Source: Phoronis ovalis (taxonomy: Eukaryota > Phoronida > Phoronidae). Taken from it: DNA of 17,701 nt. The position numbers and the translations under genes were made by a program. A model generated the notes under the pieces. It was given only the letters and a program-made list of their open reading frames with translations, did no database searches and was not told the origin of the DNA. Within the stretch, counting starts at the first letter, position 1; every line of letters begins with the position of its first letter. This document shows positions 11,001 through 17,701 of the stretch, piece by piece. The stretch spans positions 1-17,701 of the forward strand of contig JAOXYB010019893.1 in NCBI GenBank assembly GCA_028565635.1. The letters run 5' to 3'.

Positions 11001-14000
11001 TAGTCGGGTAGAGATTGAAACTAAATTAATAGGTGTAGGATATAATATTTTATAAGTCAAATCCTTTGGCATCAAGTGTTTTACCTAATATTCATATAAC
11101 AGAAAAAAGTGTTACTGCTATCAGATGCACAATAAGGAATGTTATTTTATAAGTAGTTACCTACTTGTGGTGTATTATTTATACACTACAATATGTCCAT
11201 TGATTTTGGCATATACCGTGCCATGTTATGTTGGCTGGAGTAGGTATGAGTCATCATCATTCTATTGAACACAGAAACTGTAGTTGCTGTTTTATGAATT
11301 TTCCGATTTTGTATTTACTATATGTTTAGCCTGCAGAGGTTGTCAAATGTAATTCGTGTATAATTCTATAACTTGATTGGGTGAAAATGATGTGTGTATT
11401 AAAACTCTGTCAATTCAATTCAACTGTGCGTGACTGGTTAGAAAATAGTTTCTGTACATGCTTTATAGAATAAGTTTTATGTTCAAAATCTTTTTTCAAT
11501 TCAAAAATTTCATGCCTTCTCATTTACCAAAGTAAACAAAGGATATTAAACTCTTTAATTTTTTTTCTCCGTAAAATGCTAAAAACTTTATTGTTCACCG
11601 TGTAGGGAATTCATTTTCCGTAATGAAATATTAAAATCCCTGTGCAAGCTGCGTATTCGTTATATTAGCACCATTGTTTTTTCTGGAAGAATGTTACTCT
11701 GATAAATAACATTTAGCTTTTCGCTTGGCTGATTCATTCATTTATCAATTGTTTTTTATTGCTGAACATTGTTAAATTAATCGATAGATTAGTAGATAAA
11801 TATTTAAACAATTGATTGTATGCAAACTACTGCAAGCTTGATGATTCTCTTTGATAAAGTATACTTGAATGAGAGAACACAGTAAAATCAATTATTTTTG
11901 TTATATGAGCTTGCTCAATAGAATTCTATTTAACTATCATTTTCTCGCTTTTTTATTATTTACAAGTAATTTGATATTTTAGTTGTTGAAGTATGAAACG
12001 CGCAATTAACCATCTCTTAAACATTTGAAGGTAGTTTACCTGAAGGCATAATTCTACACAAATAATGCATTTCCTCTATTGGGAATTCACTTATTTTCTG
12101 CTAATTTGATTGCTCTGCAGTGACATCTATTGACACAAACTAGTATGATTCATTCAATAACAATTGCAAAGATTAATTTTTTTTTTAATGCTTTATAAAT
12201 CTTGTTGGCAGATACTAAGGGCTGTTCCTCCAACAATTAATACCAGAAAGTCCTGAAACTTATTTTACCCCTCTTCAGAAATTTAAACTATTTTCATTCC
12301 CTCTCCCATTGTAACTGAAACCTGGCCGTGATTATATTATCTATTTCATGATCTCCTCCCCAATAGTAAGTTTTAGTGGAATAGCCCTGAGTTGAAACTA
12401 TACAAAATAGGTCTGACAGTTTGTTGTAACATCCCTGTTTTAGTTTTGCTTTGTTACTGATTATATTTTTTTTTTTTTAGAAAAAGTGCGTGAAGGAAAT
12501 GGCAGAGTTTTAATCCATTGTTTAGCTGGTATTTCGAGATCTCCAACATTGGCAATAGCATACCTCATGAAACATCTTAACATGAGCATGGATGAAGCCT
12601 ACAGGTAAGCAGCTTAACGACTTATAGTGTGTACCTGTATTGATGTGTGAAGGTAAAAAAAACGACTGTACAAACACCTTAAAAAACTTCCTATTGCTTT
12701 TTTCAAAAAACATGTATTTGCTAGAATTTGTGGTTGAAGATACAGATTGTCCTGTTTTACGTAACTGCAATTTTCTGATTTCCACGATACAAAATTAATA
12801 ATGTAATATCTTAGATTCCTTTTGTTGAAATTTCTAGGTACACTAAAGATAAACGTCCAACCATATCACCTAATTTTAACTTCTTGGGTCAACTTCTTGA
12901 GTATGAGAATGTGTTGAACCAGAACAAGGAAACGTCTAGTGAGAGCAAATCAGCAAATGTAATACAAAGTGTTCTCAGCGGAGACTCCGCCAGATTAACT
13001 AGTCCAACTTTGCCAATGCTGCAGTCACCTCATTTCAATAGGACACCGGACTCTGCAAAAATCCAACTTAATAACCCATTTGTGATGAATGTGAGTAAAT
13101 CCAAGGAAATGACAAGGTCAAAAAGTCTGAGTTTGTCAATGGGAAGACCAATACCGAAATTTAATTTGAATTTACCTCCCGCAATAAGCTCAGCTACGGC
13201 ACAGTCACCAACTACAGCACTGTCCAAGCTGAATTTTAATGCAACTGACAGTCCCACAATAGAGTGTGATGCGTTTACAACTTTCACAGGAAAACTTCCA
13301 ACTACCTCATTGGATAAGTTAAGTTTTACAGCGTGTGTGACACATGATGAACAGTCGTCGAAACAGCCGGATGAAAATACACCTACGAAAGGTACAAAAA
13401 GACCATTAAGTCTTGGAGTTTCTGAAGATAAAAATAGCAAGCGTGATGATGGAGATTATATGGCATCAAAGTCGCAGGTCCTCGCAGGAGTTACTTTGCG
13501 GTCACCAGAAATAAGGGCGAAGCGATCGTTAGTAAGACCAAACAGCATTGCCTTTTCATCCTATCCAACATTTGATGTCAACGAGACTACCAGGTCGGAC
13601 ACAGGATGTAGCATTGTTTCCGCATTAGAAACTATAAAACCAAGTTATAGCTTTGGTATACCACACAGTAGCAGTTTTGCAAATATGGTAACTGAAAAAA
13701 CTCAGGGAAATAATTTACCAGTGGAAAACACTCTTGGTAAATCAAAGCGTAGTGATGTCTGTCGCAAATCTCGTAGTCTAGAAGATATCTTGAGCTCGCC
13801 TGAGGATGAGGTCACAATAAAAGGTTGTCATAATTGTTTCCGAAAGCGTGCAGTAGCGACCAGTGATTTTTATAGTGGTTTGCCGGAAGCTGTACAATGC
13901 CGATGTCGGGGTATGTCCGATCCGCATCAAAGCAGTAGCAGTATCTCATCGGGTGGCAGTCATAACTCGTTACATGGCAGTTTAGAGATCATCCAAGTCT

Positions 14001-14005
14001 CATGA
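4017..14005 (+). CDS. DUSP8/16: Dual-specificity MAP-kinase phosphatase, DUSP8/DUSP16 (MKP-7) type, five-exon model
   Basis: The enzyme removes phosphate from both Thr and Tyr of the activation loop of MAP kinases; vertebrate DUSP8/DUSP16 prefer JNK and p38. Joining 4017-4083, 10114-10304, 10702-10849, 12481-12604 and 12838-14005 gives 1698 nt, a 565-residue protein with no frame break. Order: basic N-terminus (1-22), last strand of a rhodanese domain (GGFLGF, from 23), linker, catalytic domain (about 62-205) with general acid Asp118 in VNDN and the P-loop HCLAGISRS (148-156; Cys149, Arg155), then the family hallmark RPTISPNFNFLGQLL. A Ser/Thr-Pro-rich tail follows, with at least eight S/T-P sites, ending GSLEIIQVS; from memory human DUSP16 ends GSMEIIEVS. 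Full-length relatives carry a complete rhodanese domain, which is missing in this model. The family call is secure. The first exon is the weak part. It is probably the pro-orthologue of both vertebrate paralogues. Confidence 0.88.
6745..6779 (+). promoter_or_regulatory. Possible core promoter inside intron 1 (TATA + initiator)
   Basis: TATATATAG begins at 6745 and an initiator-like TTCAGTG sits with its A at 6776, that is 31 bp downstream, the canonical TATA-to-start spacing. The region from about 6690 to 6810 is less AT-rich than its surroundings. No clear first exon with a good donor follows. In an AT-rich intron TATA-like strings are common, so this is a weak call. Confidence 0.2.
7175..7217. 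repeat. Tandem duplication, 2 x 19 bp plus partial
   Basis: The unit ATATCTGTATAATTATTCC occurs at 7175-7193 and again at 7194-7212, followed by the first five bases of a third copy. The copies are identical. It is a simple recent duplication in intron 1. Confidence 0.9.
8059..8089. repeat. (TA)n microsatellite
   Basis: An uninterrupted TA dinucleotide run of about 15.5 units in intron 1. It is likely length-variable between individuals. Confidence 0.95.
8466..8807 (+). other. Coding-like relic in intron 1 with one internal stop, unidentified
   Basis: This frame has 113 codons with a single internal stop (TAG at 8625-8627) before TAA at 8805, in a local stretch clearly richer in G+C than the flanks. 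By the base composition several stops would be expected. The translation looks protein-like (for example FRKKLGKFLSLLDSEPLVLG, then LPVKYLRQILGKRVG), but I recognise no family. The minus strand is also open over 8558-8761, so the strand is uncertain. A decayed transposon or processed-gene fragment is the likeliest reading. It does not belong to the phosphatase, because the frame carries a stop and has no acceptor upstream. Confidence 0.25.
10114..10304 (+). CDS. DUSP8/16: Phosphatase exon 2: end of rhodanese domain, linker, first catalytic strand
   Basis: Acceptor TTTTTAG and donor GAG|GTAAAC. The exon enters in phase 1 (needs one base) and leaves in phase 0. It encodes GGFLGFQASHPSLC, matching the last part of the rhodanese/CH2 domain in this family (human DUSP16, from memory, has GGFAEF followed by a similar FPGLC). 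Next comes a Ser/Thr-rich linker and GPTKILPFMFLGSQQDA, the conserved opening of the dual-specificity catalytic domain (residues 63-79). The rhodanese ending implies that a long isoform with upstream rhodanese exons exists or once existed. Confidence 0.92.
10305..10701 (+). other. Intron 2
   Basis: GTAAAC to TTACAG, 397 bp, phase 0. AT-rich; nothing else recognised. Confidence 0.9.
10702..10849 (+). CDS. DUSP8/16: Phosphatase exon 3: catalytic core with general acid Asp
   Basis: Acceptor ATTACAG, donor TTAG|GTAAGA, phase 0 in and phase 1 out. Residues 87-135 begin VNGITYVLNVS and include SHFLRIPVNDNYCAKLLPYF. Asp118 in VNDN is at the place of the general acid of dual-specificity phosphatases. 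The KPxFIxxSHFLRxPVND pattern is characteristic of the DUSP8/DUSP16 pair rather than of DUSP1/4/6/10. Confidence 0.95.
10850..12480 (+). other. Intron 3
   Basis: GTAAGA to a long T tract and TTTAG, about 1.6 kb, phase 1. It contains an AP-1 consensus at 11247-11253 and an 11-bp inverted repeat ATCAATTGTTT (11744-11754, 11806-11816). No coding signal or RNA gene was seen. Confidence 0.9.
12481..12604 (+). CDS. DUSP8/16: Phosphatase exon 4: P-loop with catalytic Cys and Arg
   Basis: A T-rich acceptor ending TTTTAG and donor TACAG|GTAAGC; phase 1 in, phase 2 out. Residues 136-177 hold HCLAGISRS (148-156, bases 12516-12542), which is the HCx5R signature with nucleophile Cys149 and phosphate-binding Arg155. 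AIAYLMKHLNMSMDEAYR follows, the usual helix after the loop. Pro157 stands where DUSP8/16 of vertebrates have Ala, a change also seen in other active dual-specificity enzymes. All catalytic residues are present, so the enzyme should be active. Confidence 0.97.
12605..12837 (+). other. Intron 4
   Basis: GTAAGC to TTTCTAG, 233 bp, phase 2. Nothing else recognised. Confidence 0.92.
12838..14005 (+). CDS. DUSP8/16: Phosphatase exon 5: end of catalytic domain and long Ser/Pro-rich tail
   Basis: Residues 177-565, ending at TGA 14003-14005. The first part carries RPTISPNFNFLGQLLEYEN (about 183-201), the family hallmark closing the catalytic domain. The remaining ~360 residues are low in structure and rich in Ser/Thr, with S/T-P sites at about 232, 240, 246, 300, 315, 358, 399 and 497 that could be MAPK targets. 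Vertebrate DUSP16 is stabilised by ERK phosphorylation in its tail. An internal repeat PTTxLxKLxFxA occurs at 301-312 and 331-342. A basic KRSLVRPNSIAF (405-416), an acidic SRSLEDILSSPEDE (about 488-501), a CxxC...CxC cluster (507, 510, 531, 533), a Ser run and the terminal GSLEIIQVS follow. One large last exon for the tail fits this family. Confidence 0.95.
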
Positions 14006-14890
14006 TACTATTCACTCAGGGTATTAAAATGTTATTGGCTCTGTCAGGTTCGCCTGTTGATGTTTTTTTTTCTGTCTTAATACCACACTGTTTGTACAAT
14101 CTCTTCGATCCAGCAACCATTTTGCATAAAAATTTTAGAATGGTTGAGTATGTGCAGTCGAACTTTGTGCGCAAACCATATGTAAACTGATAGGTCTTGT
14201 GTTTACGTGTTTGCCGTTTCAAAACCCATCATTGGCCCTGAAATTCAGTTGAATTATCTATCCAAAATATGTTTACTTTGATAGCATTTGCAATGAGATG
14301 CAGCCCCGTGGTATTGTTATTTGTTACGTCACATGTAGCTAAGTGTCCGGGCATAGAACCATGGTAACACGAAGTCGAACTTTGTTGAAACGACAGTAGA
14401 ACTCGGACAGGAGTCAAAGAAGGGAATTTGAAGTGTGGTGTTAAGACAGATTGCGAGGAGATCCATGAAAAGCCGATGTGTTATGTTTAGTCTTATATAT
14501 GTAGTACATAGTGTAAACTTTGTAAATATTGTACATAAAATCACAGAAAATTTATTTACAGAATTATTACTAAACAGTGCTATTGTACAAATTCTACGTC
14601 AAAATCTAACGCCTGATTTTGTTCATAATTAGTAACCTTTTATTAATTAGTGCAGGCCACACTTAAAAAGCAGAAATCCCATATCAGTCTGGTATTTGAG
14701 ATGGTGCAGAATCGATGTATAAATGGTGGTCCAAAATATTATAGACACCACTTCGCCATAGAAAAGTATAGGGCTGCTGTGAAATTAGGGTGTGTATAAA
14801 TCTTAAAGTAGGTTTTAAAATGATTTTTGCTTACTCTTTTTCATAACGCCATAAACTCAACGAAATAAAGCTCATCTTGTGTGCACCTGT
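14006..14890 (+). other. 3'UTR of the phosphatase
   Basis: Non-coding DNA after the stop. It runs to the first good polyadenylation signal AATAAA (14864-14869), followed by G/T-rich sequence (CTTGTGTG and TGTGTGCG). Two Pumilio-type elements, TGTAAATA (14521-14528) and TGTACATA (14530-14537), lie almost back to back. Open stretches of 60-70 codons here (14002-14190, 14435-14632 plus; 14016-14222, 14229-14417, 14329-14544 minus) look like chance. The true 3' end could lie further on, at signals 16021-16026 or 16401-16406. Confidence 0.6.
14864..14869 (+). terminator. Candidate polyadenylation signal AATAAA
   Basis: First canonical hexamer after the stop codon, about 860 nt downstream, with G/T-rich sequence 10-50 nt after it, as expected for a cleavage site near 14885-14890. 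Confidence 0.55.
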
Positions 14891-16664
14891 TATAGGAAAT
14901 GAATGTGTGCGCTGCAGACTGTATTATTTGGCTGTCCGTCTAGTGCTGTGGGGGAGTATCCCCAAACATGTTCTGTTCATGTCGTCAACTTTCCCAGTAG
15001 GATTAAAATATTCTGTGGGTATTTATTCACTGCTATAGCCATTACAGTTTGTGCATCAAAGATTTGTTGATTCTTTTGGTACTTGCGTACGGTGTCCTTG
15101 TGTAAAAAAAGTCGCGTCATTTAGGTTATCAGAGGCTGAAAAGTGCACTATATACCTGAAACTCTGGTAAGAAGTTGCTAGCCATTTATTATTTTGTGCC
15201 TTATGCATATCGACTTTAAAATCTACATATTTGTGCAACTACTTATACTTTCAAAATCCTTGTATTAGTGTATCTTCAGGAAATATAAAAAATTTCAACT
15301 TCAGAGAAATTGTACCGGTGGATTTAATGTTTGTAAATACAGTGTCACTGTGTGTGCAATAGTCATAGGAAACATGAAAAAAGCATCTACTTCTCTCAGA
15401 TAATTAAGCTTCAGATAAGTTTTTTTTAAAATTTTGTTGTATTTTCAAAATATTAGCATAGTTTAGAAAGTTTATCTCCCTTATGTATCCATTTTTAGAA
15501 AGTGTTTAAATAGATGGATAATATACAGAACACGGCTGGCTTTGGGACCTTGAGTGCACTGCCACAGTTATAGTTGAAAATGTCAGTGTTTTGTTGTGTA
15601 TAAGCGTTGTTTCTGAAATTGTTTAATGACACTCATTGATCTTATATTATAACTCTGGTGCAATGTTTTGATTTGTGAGTAATAGTTTGAGGTGCCATTG
15701 TATATAATTATATGTTCACTTTTCATTCAAAAATCCAATATGGCGCTATAGTCTTGTGTTGTAATATTTTTACCTCTAGTACTGAAGAGTGCTTCATATC
15801 ATGCTATTATTTATTTAAAATGGATGTTCTGTTTAATGTCATTAAGTTGTTTAATTGTTTTGTGAATTTCCATGGCTTTTCAACTAAAATAGAAGATATG
15901 TTGAAAAAGTGCATTTTGTTTTTTGCATTCTGACTCGCATCACCCAGTTTCTTTGTTATCTATTTTGAAGGGTAACCCAAGCTTTCAAGGTTCCAGTGCG
16001 CTTAGAAATTGGTGTAAAAAAATAAACGAAGATGACTTCCCTGATAAGCAAATCCTCATTCTGTCCTGCCAGAGTTTAATGGTCCGCTAAGCAAAGCAAG
16101 CTTCCGGCGTCAACATGATGAAATAGTCGTTGTAGGCAATGATTGCAAAGGCTAGGTTTTGAGCTGCACAGTCAAACAGGGGTCCTTGGGAATGTCCAGT
16201 GGCGTTTTCAAGGGAAAAATCTTCTGTTTTTTTTTAGCTTTCCGAAAACTTTGGTCTTATATAGGGTACCATGTTTGAAGGTGGTCTTGCTTAGAGATGC
16301 TTTTTCATCTCCCTATGCTGGACAATTGTTTAGAGTATATTTTCTTTGCGACCATTCAGGAGCTTTAATAGTACCCACTTTATACCTGAGTCACCCCCGG
16401 AATAAACTATAGTAGTAAATTTCTAAAACTGAAATCACGAAGACGCTATGGTTGGTTTGCAAGTGACAAATCCAGAGCATAGAAATGTTGACACCCGTTG
16501 TAATATCTGTATATTAACTACATTAACCGATAGATTATATTGATAAACTTTATATTTTAATAAATTCATATATTCCGAAGAAGATTTGTGATTTCTGCAG
16601 AAAAAAATATGTAGTTCATCTTTATACACCATGTCTCGTATCCTTTTGCAAGGATTTTTTTCAT
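14891..16664. other. Spacer between phosphatase gene and tRNA
   Basis: No gene recognised. It may be extended 3'UTR in part: Pumilio-type TGTAAATA (15332-15339) and TGTATATA (15699-15706), and AATAAA at 16021-16026 and 16401-16406. An open stretch of 89 codons (16143-16412, non-ATG start) resembles nothing known. A small GGGGA/TCCCC hairpin lies near 14951-14963. An AP-1 consensus is at 16387-16393. Confidence 0.5.
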
Positions 16665-16669
16665 AAAAA
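16665..16669 (-). terminator. Pol III terminator of the tRNA
   Basis: On the minus strand a TTTTT run lies 8 nt after the tRNA 3' end, the usual RNA polymerase III stop signal. Confidence 0.8.
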
Positions 16670-16677
16670 CGTATAAC

Positions 16678-16761
16678 TGTCAGGAGTGGGATTCGAACCC
16701 ACGCCTGGAGAACCAGACTGCGACCTGAACGCAGCGCCTTAGACCGCTCGGCCATCCTGAC
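16678..16761 (-). tRNA. tRNA-Leu, anticodon CAG
   Basis: The minus strand folds as a type II tRNA. The acceptor GTCAGGA pairs with TCCTGAC, with A as discriminator (16678). The A box is TGGCCGAGCGGTCTAAGG, and the anticodon stem CTGCG/CGCAG surrounds loop TTCAGGT with anticodon CAG at 16725-16727. A long variable arm CTGG-TTCT-CCAG and a T arm with B box GGTTCGAATCC (16689-16699) follow. The long variable arm plus CAG makes it leucine, reading CUG. There is no intron and CCA is not encoded. It is nearly identical to animal tRNA-Leu(CAG) genes outside the variable arm. It should be transcribed by Pol III, in the direction opposite to the phosphatase gene. All stems pair, so it looks functional. 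Confidence 0.97.
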
Positions 16762-17049
16762 ACATTACACGATACACACAAAACTAACACGAATCTAAAA
16801 ATGTATGTGAATTCTGTTTTTTATTTTCATTTTGACTTTGTCACTTGAATTTCTTTAAGCTTGACGACCTTAACTAATACATTCCAATAGTTTGAACAGC
16901 AAAACGTTAAAATTATTTTTTCTGGTTGAACCAGTGGAACTGATGTTTTCCGTTTAAAACTTAGTTGTTTTCATAATTCTGTTTTTTGGCCTCATTACAA
17001 GAGCAAACCAAACAAATGACATTGACATGCTAATTGAGTGACAATAGAA
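16762..17049. other. Short featureless spacer
   Basis: AT-rich sequence upstream of the tRNA on its own strand. No gene, repeat or conserved motif was recognised. Confidence 0.6.
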
Positions 17050-17160
17050 GATAAGAAATTACCGACGTTTGTAACTAATGATAAGAAATTACCAACGTTT
17101 TTAATTGATGTTAATAATTATCAACTTTTTTAATTGATGATAAGAAATTATCAACTTTTT
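17050..17160. repeat. Diverged tandem repeat, about 3.7 x 30 bp
   Basis: Units start at 17050, 17080, 17110 and 17139 (last one partial). Each follows the pattern GATAAGAAATTA-C/T-C-G/A-AC-TTT then TAATTGAT. The third copy is 29 bp and the most diverged. Each copy begins with GATAAG or its relic, a GATA-type site. It is an older minisatellite than the other arrays. Confidence 0.85.
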
Positions 17161-17443
17161 AGGAGTAAACAGTCACGTAAATCTGGACGAACCTGTCATA
17201 ATGATACTATCGCAGAATCCAATTTTATAGTGAATGTAATATATAACGAAGCACAGGAATTGTGTTGCGTTGGAAAAGAACTCTTCTGGTACATGCGATT
17301 AAAGCTACTGCTCCCATTTTCCCAAAAAGGAAAAAGAAGTGTCCTAATTTTTTTTAGATTGACTAGTCACTATATCAGCCTGCGCATCGTATGTTTTTAA
17401 AGTGGGCTTACTAAGTTAGACATCAGCATGACTTCGTATAGGA
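17161..17443. other. Unassigned sequence between repeat array and inverted repeat
   Basis: An open frame of 88 codons (17134-17400) begins inside the tandem repeat and shows no recognisable domain. It is judged a chance ORF. It could be the inside of a larger element whose end is the palindrome that follows. Confidence 0.4.
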
Positions 17444-17610
17444 TTTGCTGATTAACGGACTTCTCAAACAACAGGTGACTTAGAATCGCGACAGTGAAAT
17501 ACAGAATTAAAATTAAAAATGGGAGAACATATTTTTAATTTTAATTCTGTATTTCTCTATCGCGAGTCTATAAGTCACCTGTTGTTTAAGAAGTCCGTTG
17601 TATCAGCAAA
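17444..17610. repeat. Long near-perfect inverted repeat (fold-back or palindromic MITE)
   Basis: The left arm 17444-17520 and right arm 17531-17610 are reverse complements across about 77-80 bp, with about five mismatches and two small gaps (2 bp and 1 bp), around a 10-bp loop GGGAGAACAT. The outer ends read TTTGCTGAT and ATCAGCAAA. No clear target-site duplication flanks it and it has no coding capacity. It is most likely a palindromic non-autonomous DNA transposon or the terminal part of one. It could form a long hairpin in RNA or a cruciform in DNA. Confidence 0.9.
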
Positions 17611-17701
17611 AACGTAAGGCACGCGGTACGCCTAGCCCGCGTTATGCGACGTGACGAAAATTACTTTTTAGCAAATACAGTTTTAAATCTGTTATTGATA
17701 T
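17611..17701. other. Window end, locally CpG-rich
   Basis: About 45 bp (17612-17660) are unusually rich in CG dinucleotides compared with everything around (ACGCGGTACG, CCCGCG, GCGACGTGACG). No gene was identified. It may belong to the same mobile element as the adjacent palindrome, continuing past the window. Confidence 0.4.

Noticed and set aside
12522-12785. Minus-strand open frame of 87 codons
   Set aside because: Antisense to the P-loop exon and intron 4; no independent support.
13030-13440. Minus-strand open frame of 136 codons
   Set aside because: It lies wholly antisense to the phosphatase tail exon and mirrors its codon bias; no family resemblance.
14002-14632. Several small open frames after the phosphatase stop, considered as small-protein genes
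   Set aside because: All are 60-71 codons, overlap each other on both strands and show no conserved features; they fit chance in a 3'UTR.
16143-16412. Plus-strand open frame of 89 codons
   Set aside because: Starts at TTG, not ATG; no recognisable protein and no splice context.
16435-16755. Minus-strand open frame of 106 codons beginning MAERSKALRSG
   Set aside because: It starts inside the tRNA-Leu gene; this translation is the familiar false product of a tRNA, and the rest is AT-rich non-coding DNA.

Overview
This is an A+T-rich (roughly two thirds), intron-rich stretch of an animal nuclear genome. The evidence is GT-AG introns, one multi-exon gene of a metazoan protein family, and a eukaryotic type II tRNA with a Pol III terminator. 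The divergence from vertebrate relatives and the genome texture (AT-rich introns, short tandem arrays, a fold-back element) suggest a marine invertebrate such as a mollusc. That placement is inference, because no diagnostic sequence fixes the phylum.

The main content is one plus-strand gene for a dual-specificity MAP-kinase phosphatase of the DUSP8/DUSP16 (MKP-7/hVH5) group. Four exons are firm: 10114-10304, 10702-10849, 12481-12604 and 12838-14005. They encode the end of a rhodanese-like domain, the full catalytic domain with HCLAGISRS, and a long Ser/Pro-rich tail ending in GSLEIIQVS, very close to the C-terminus I recall for human DUSP16. A candidate first exon at 4017-4083 has a good start context, an upstream in-frame stop and a donor in exactly the phase needed by the next exon. 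With it the model is 566 codons including the stop, with no frame break. That isoform would lack almost all of the N-terminal rhodanese/MAPK-binding domain and would instead begin with a short basic peptide containing a MAPK docking-type motif (KRSKLDI). I found no rhodanese exons in the window, so the long isoform presumably starts to the left of it.

Layout: 1-3840 is non-coding upstream DNA (or an intron of the long isoform) with two small tandem arrays. 3841-4016 is a candidate promoter/5'UTR with an AP-1 site and a nested palindrome. 4084-10113 is the 6-kb intron 1, with an internal TATA/Inr pair, a TA microsatellite, GGCGCC sites and a coding-like relic. 10114-14005 holds the catalytic and tail exons. 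14006 to about 14890 is the 3'UTR with tandem Pumilio-type sites and an AATAAA signal. Then comes about 1.8 kb of featureless spacer, a minus-strand tRNA-Leu(CAG) at 16678-16761, a 30-bp tandem array, and a near-perfect 167-bp inverted repeat at 17444-17610.

How it may fit together: this phosphatase family switches off JNK/p38 signalling. Perfect AP-1 sites (TGAGTCA/TGACTCA) occur ten times in the window, against about two by my rough estimate, and one lies about 120 bp before the candidate start codon. This would fit negative feedback from JNK through AP-1 onto its own phosphatase, as known for Drosophila puckered, but here it is a hypothesis from sequence.
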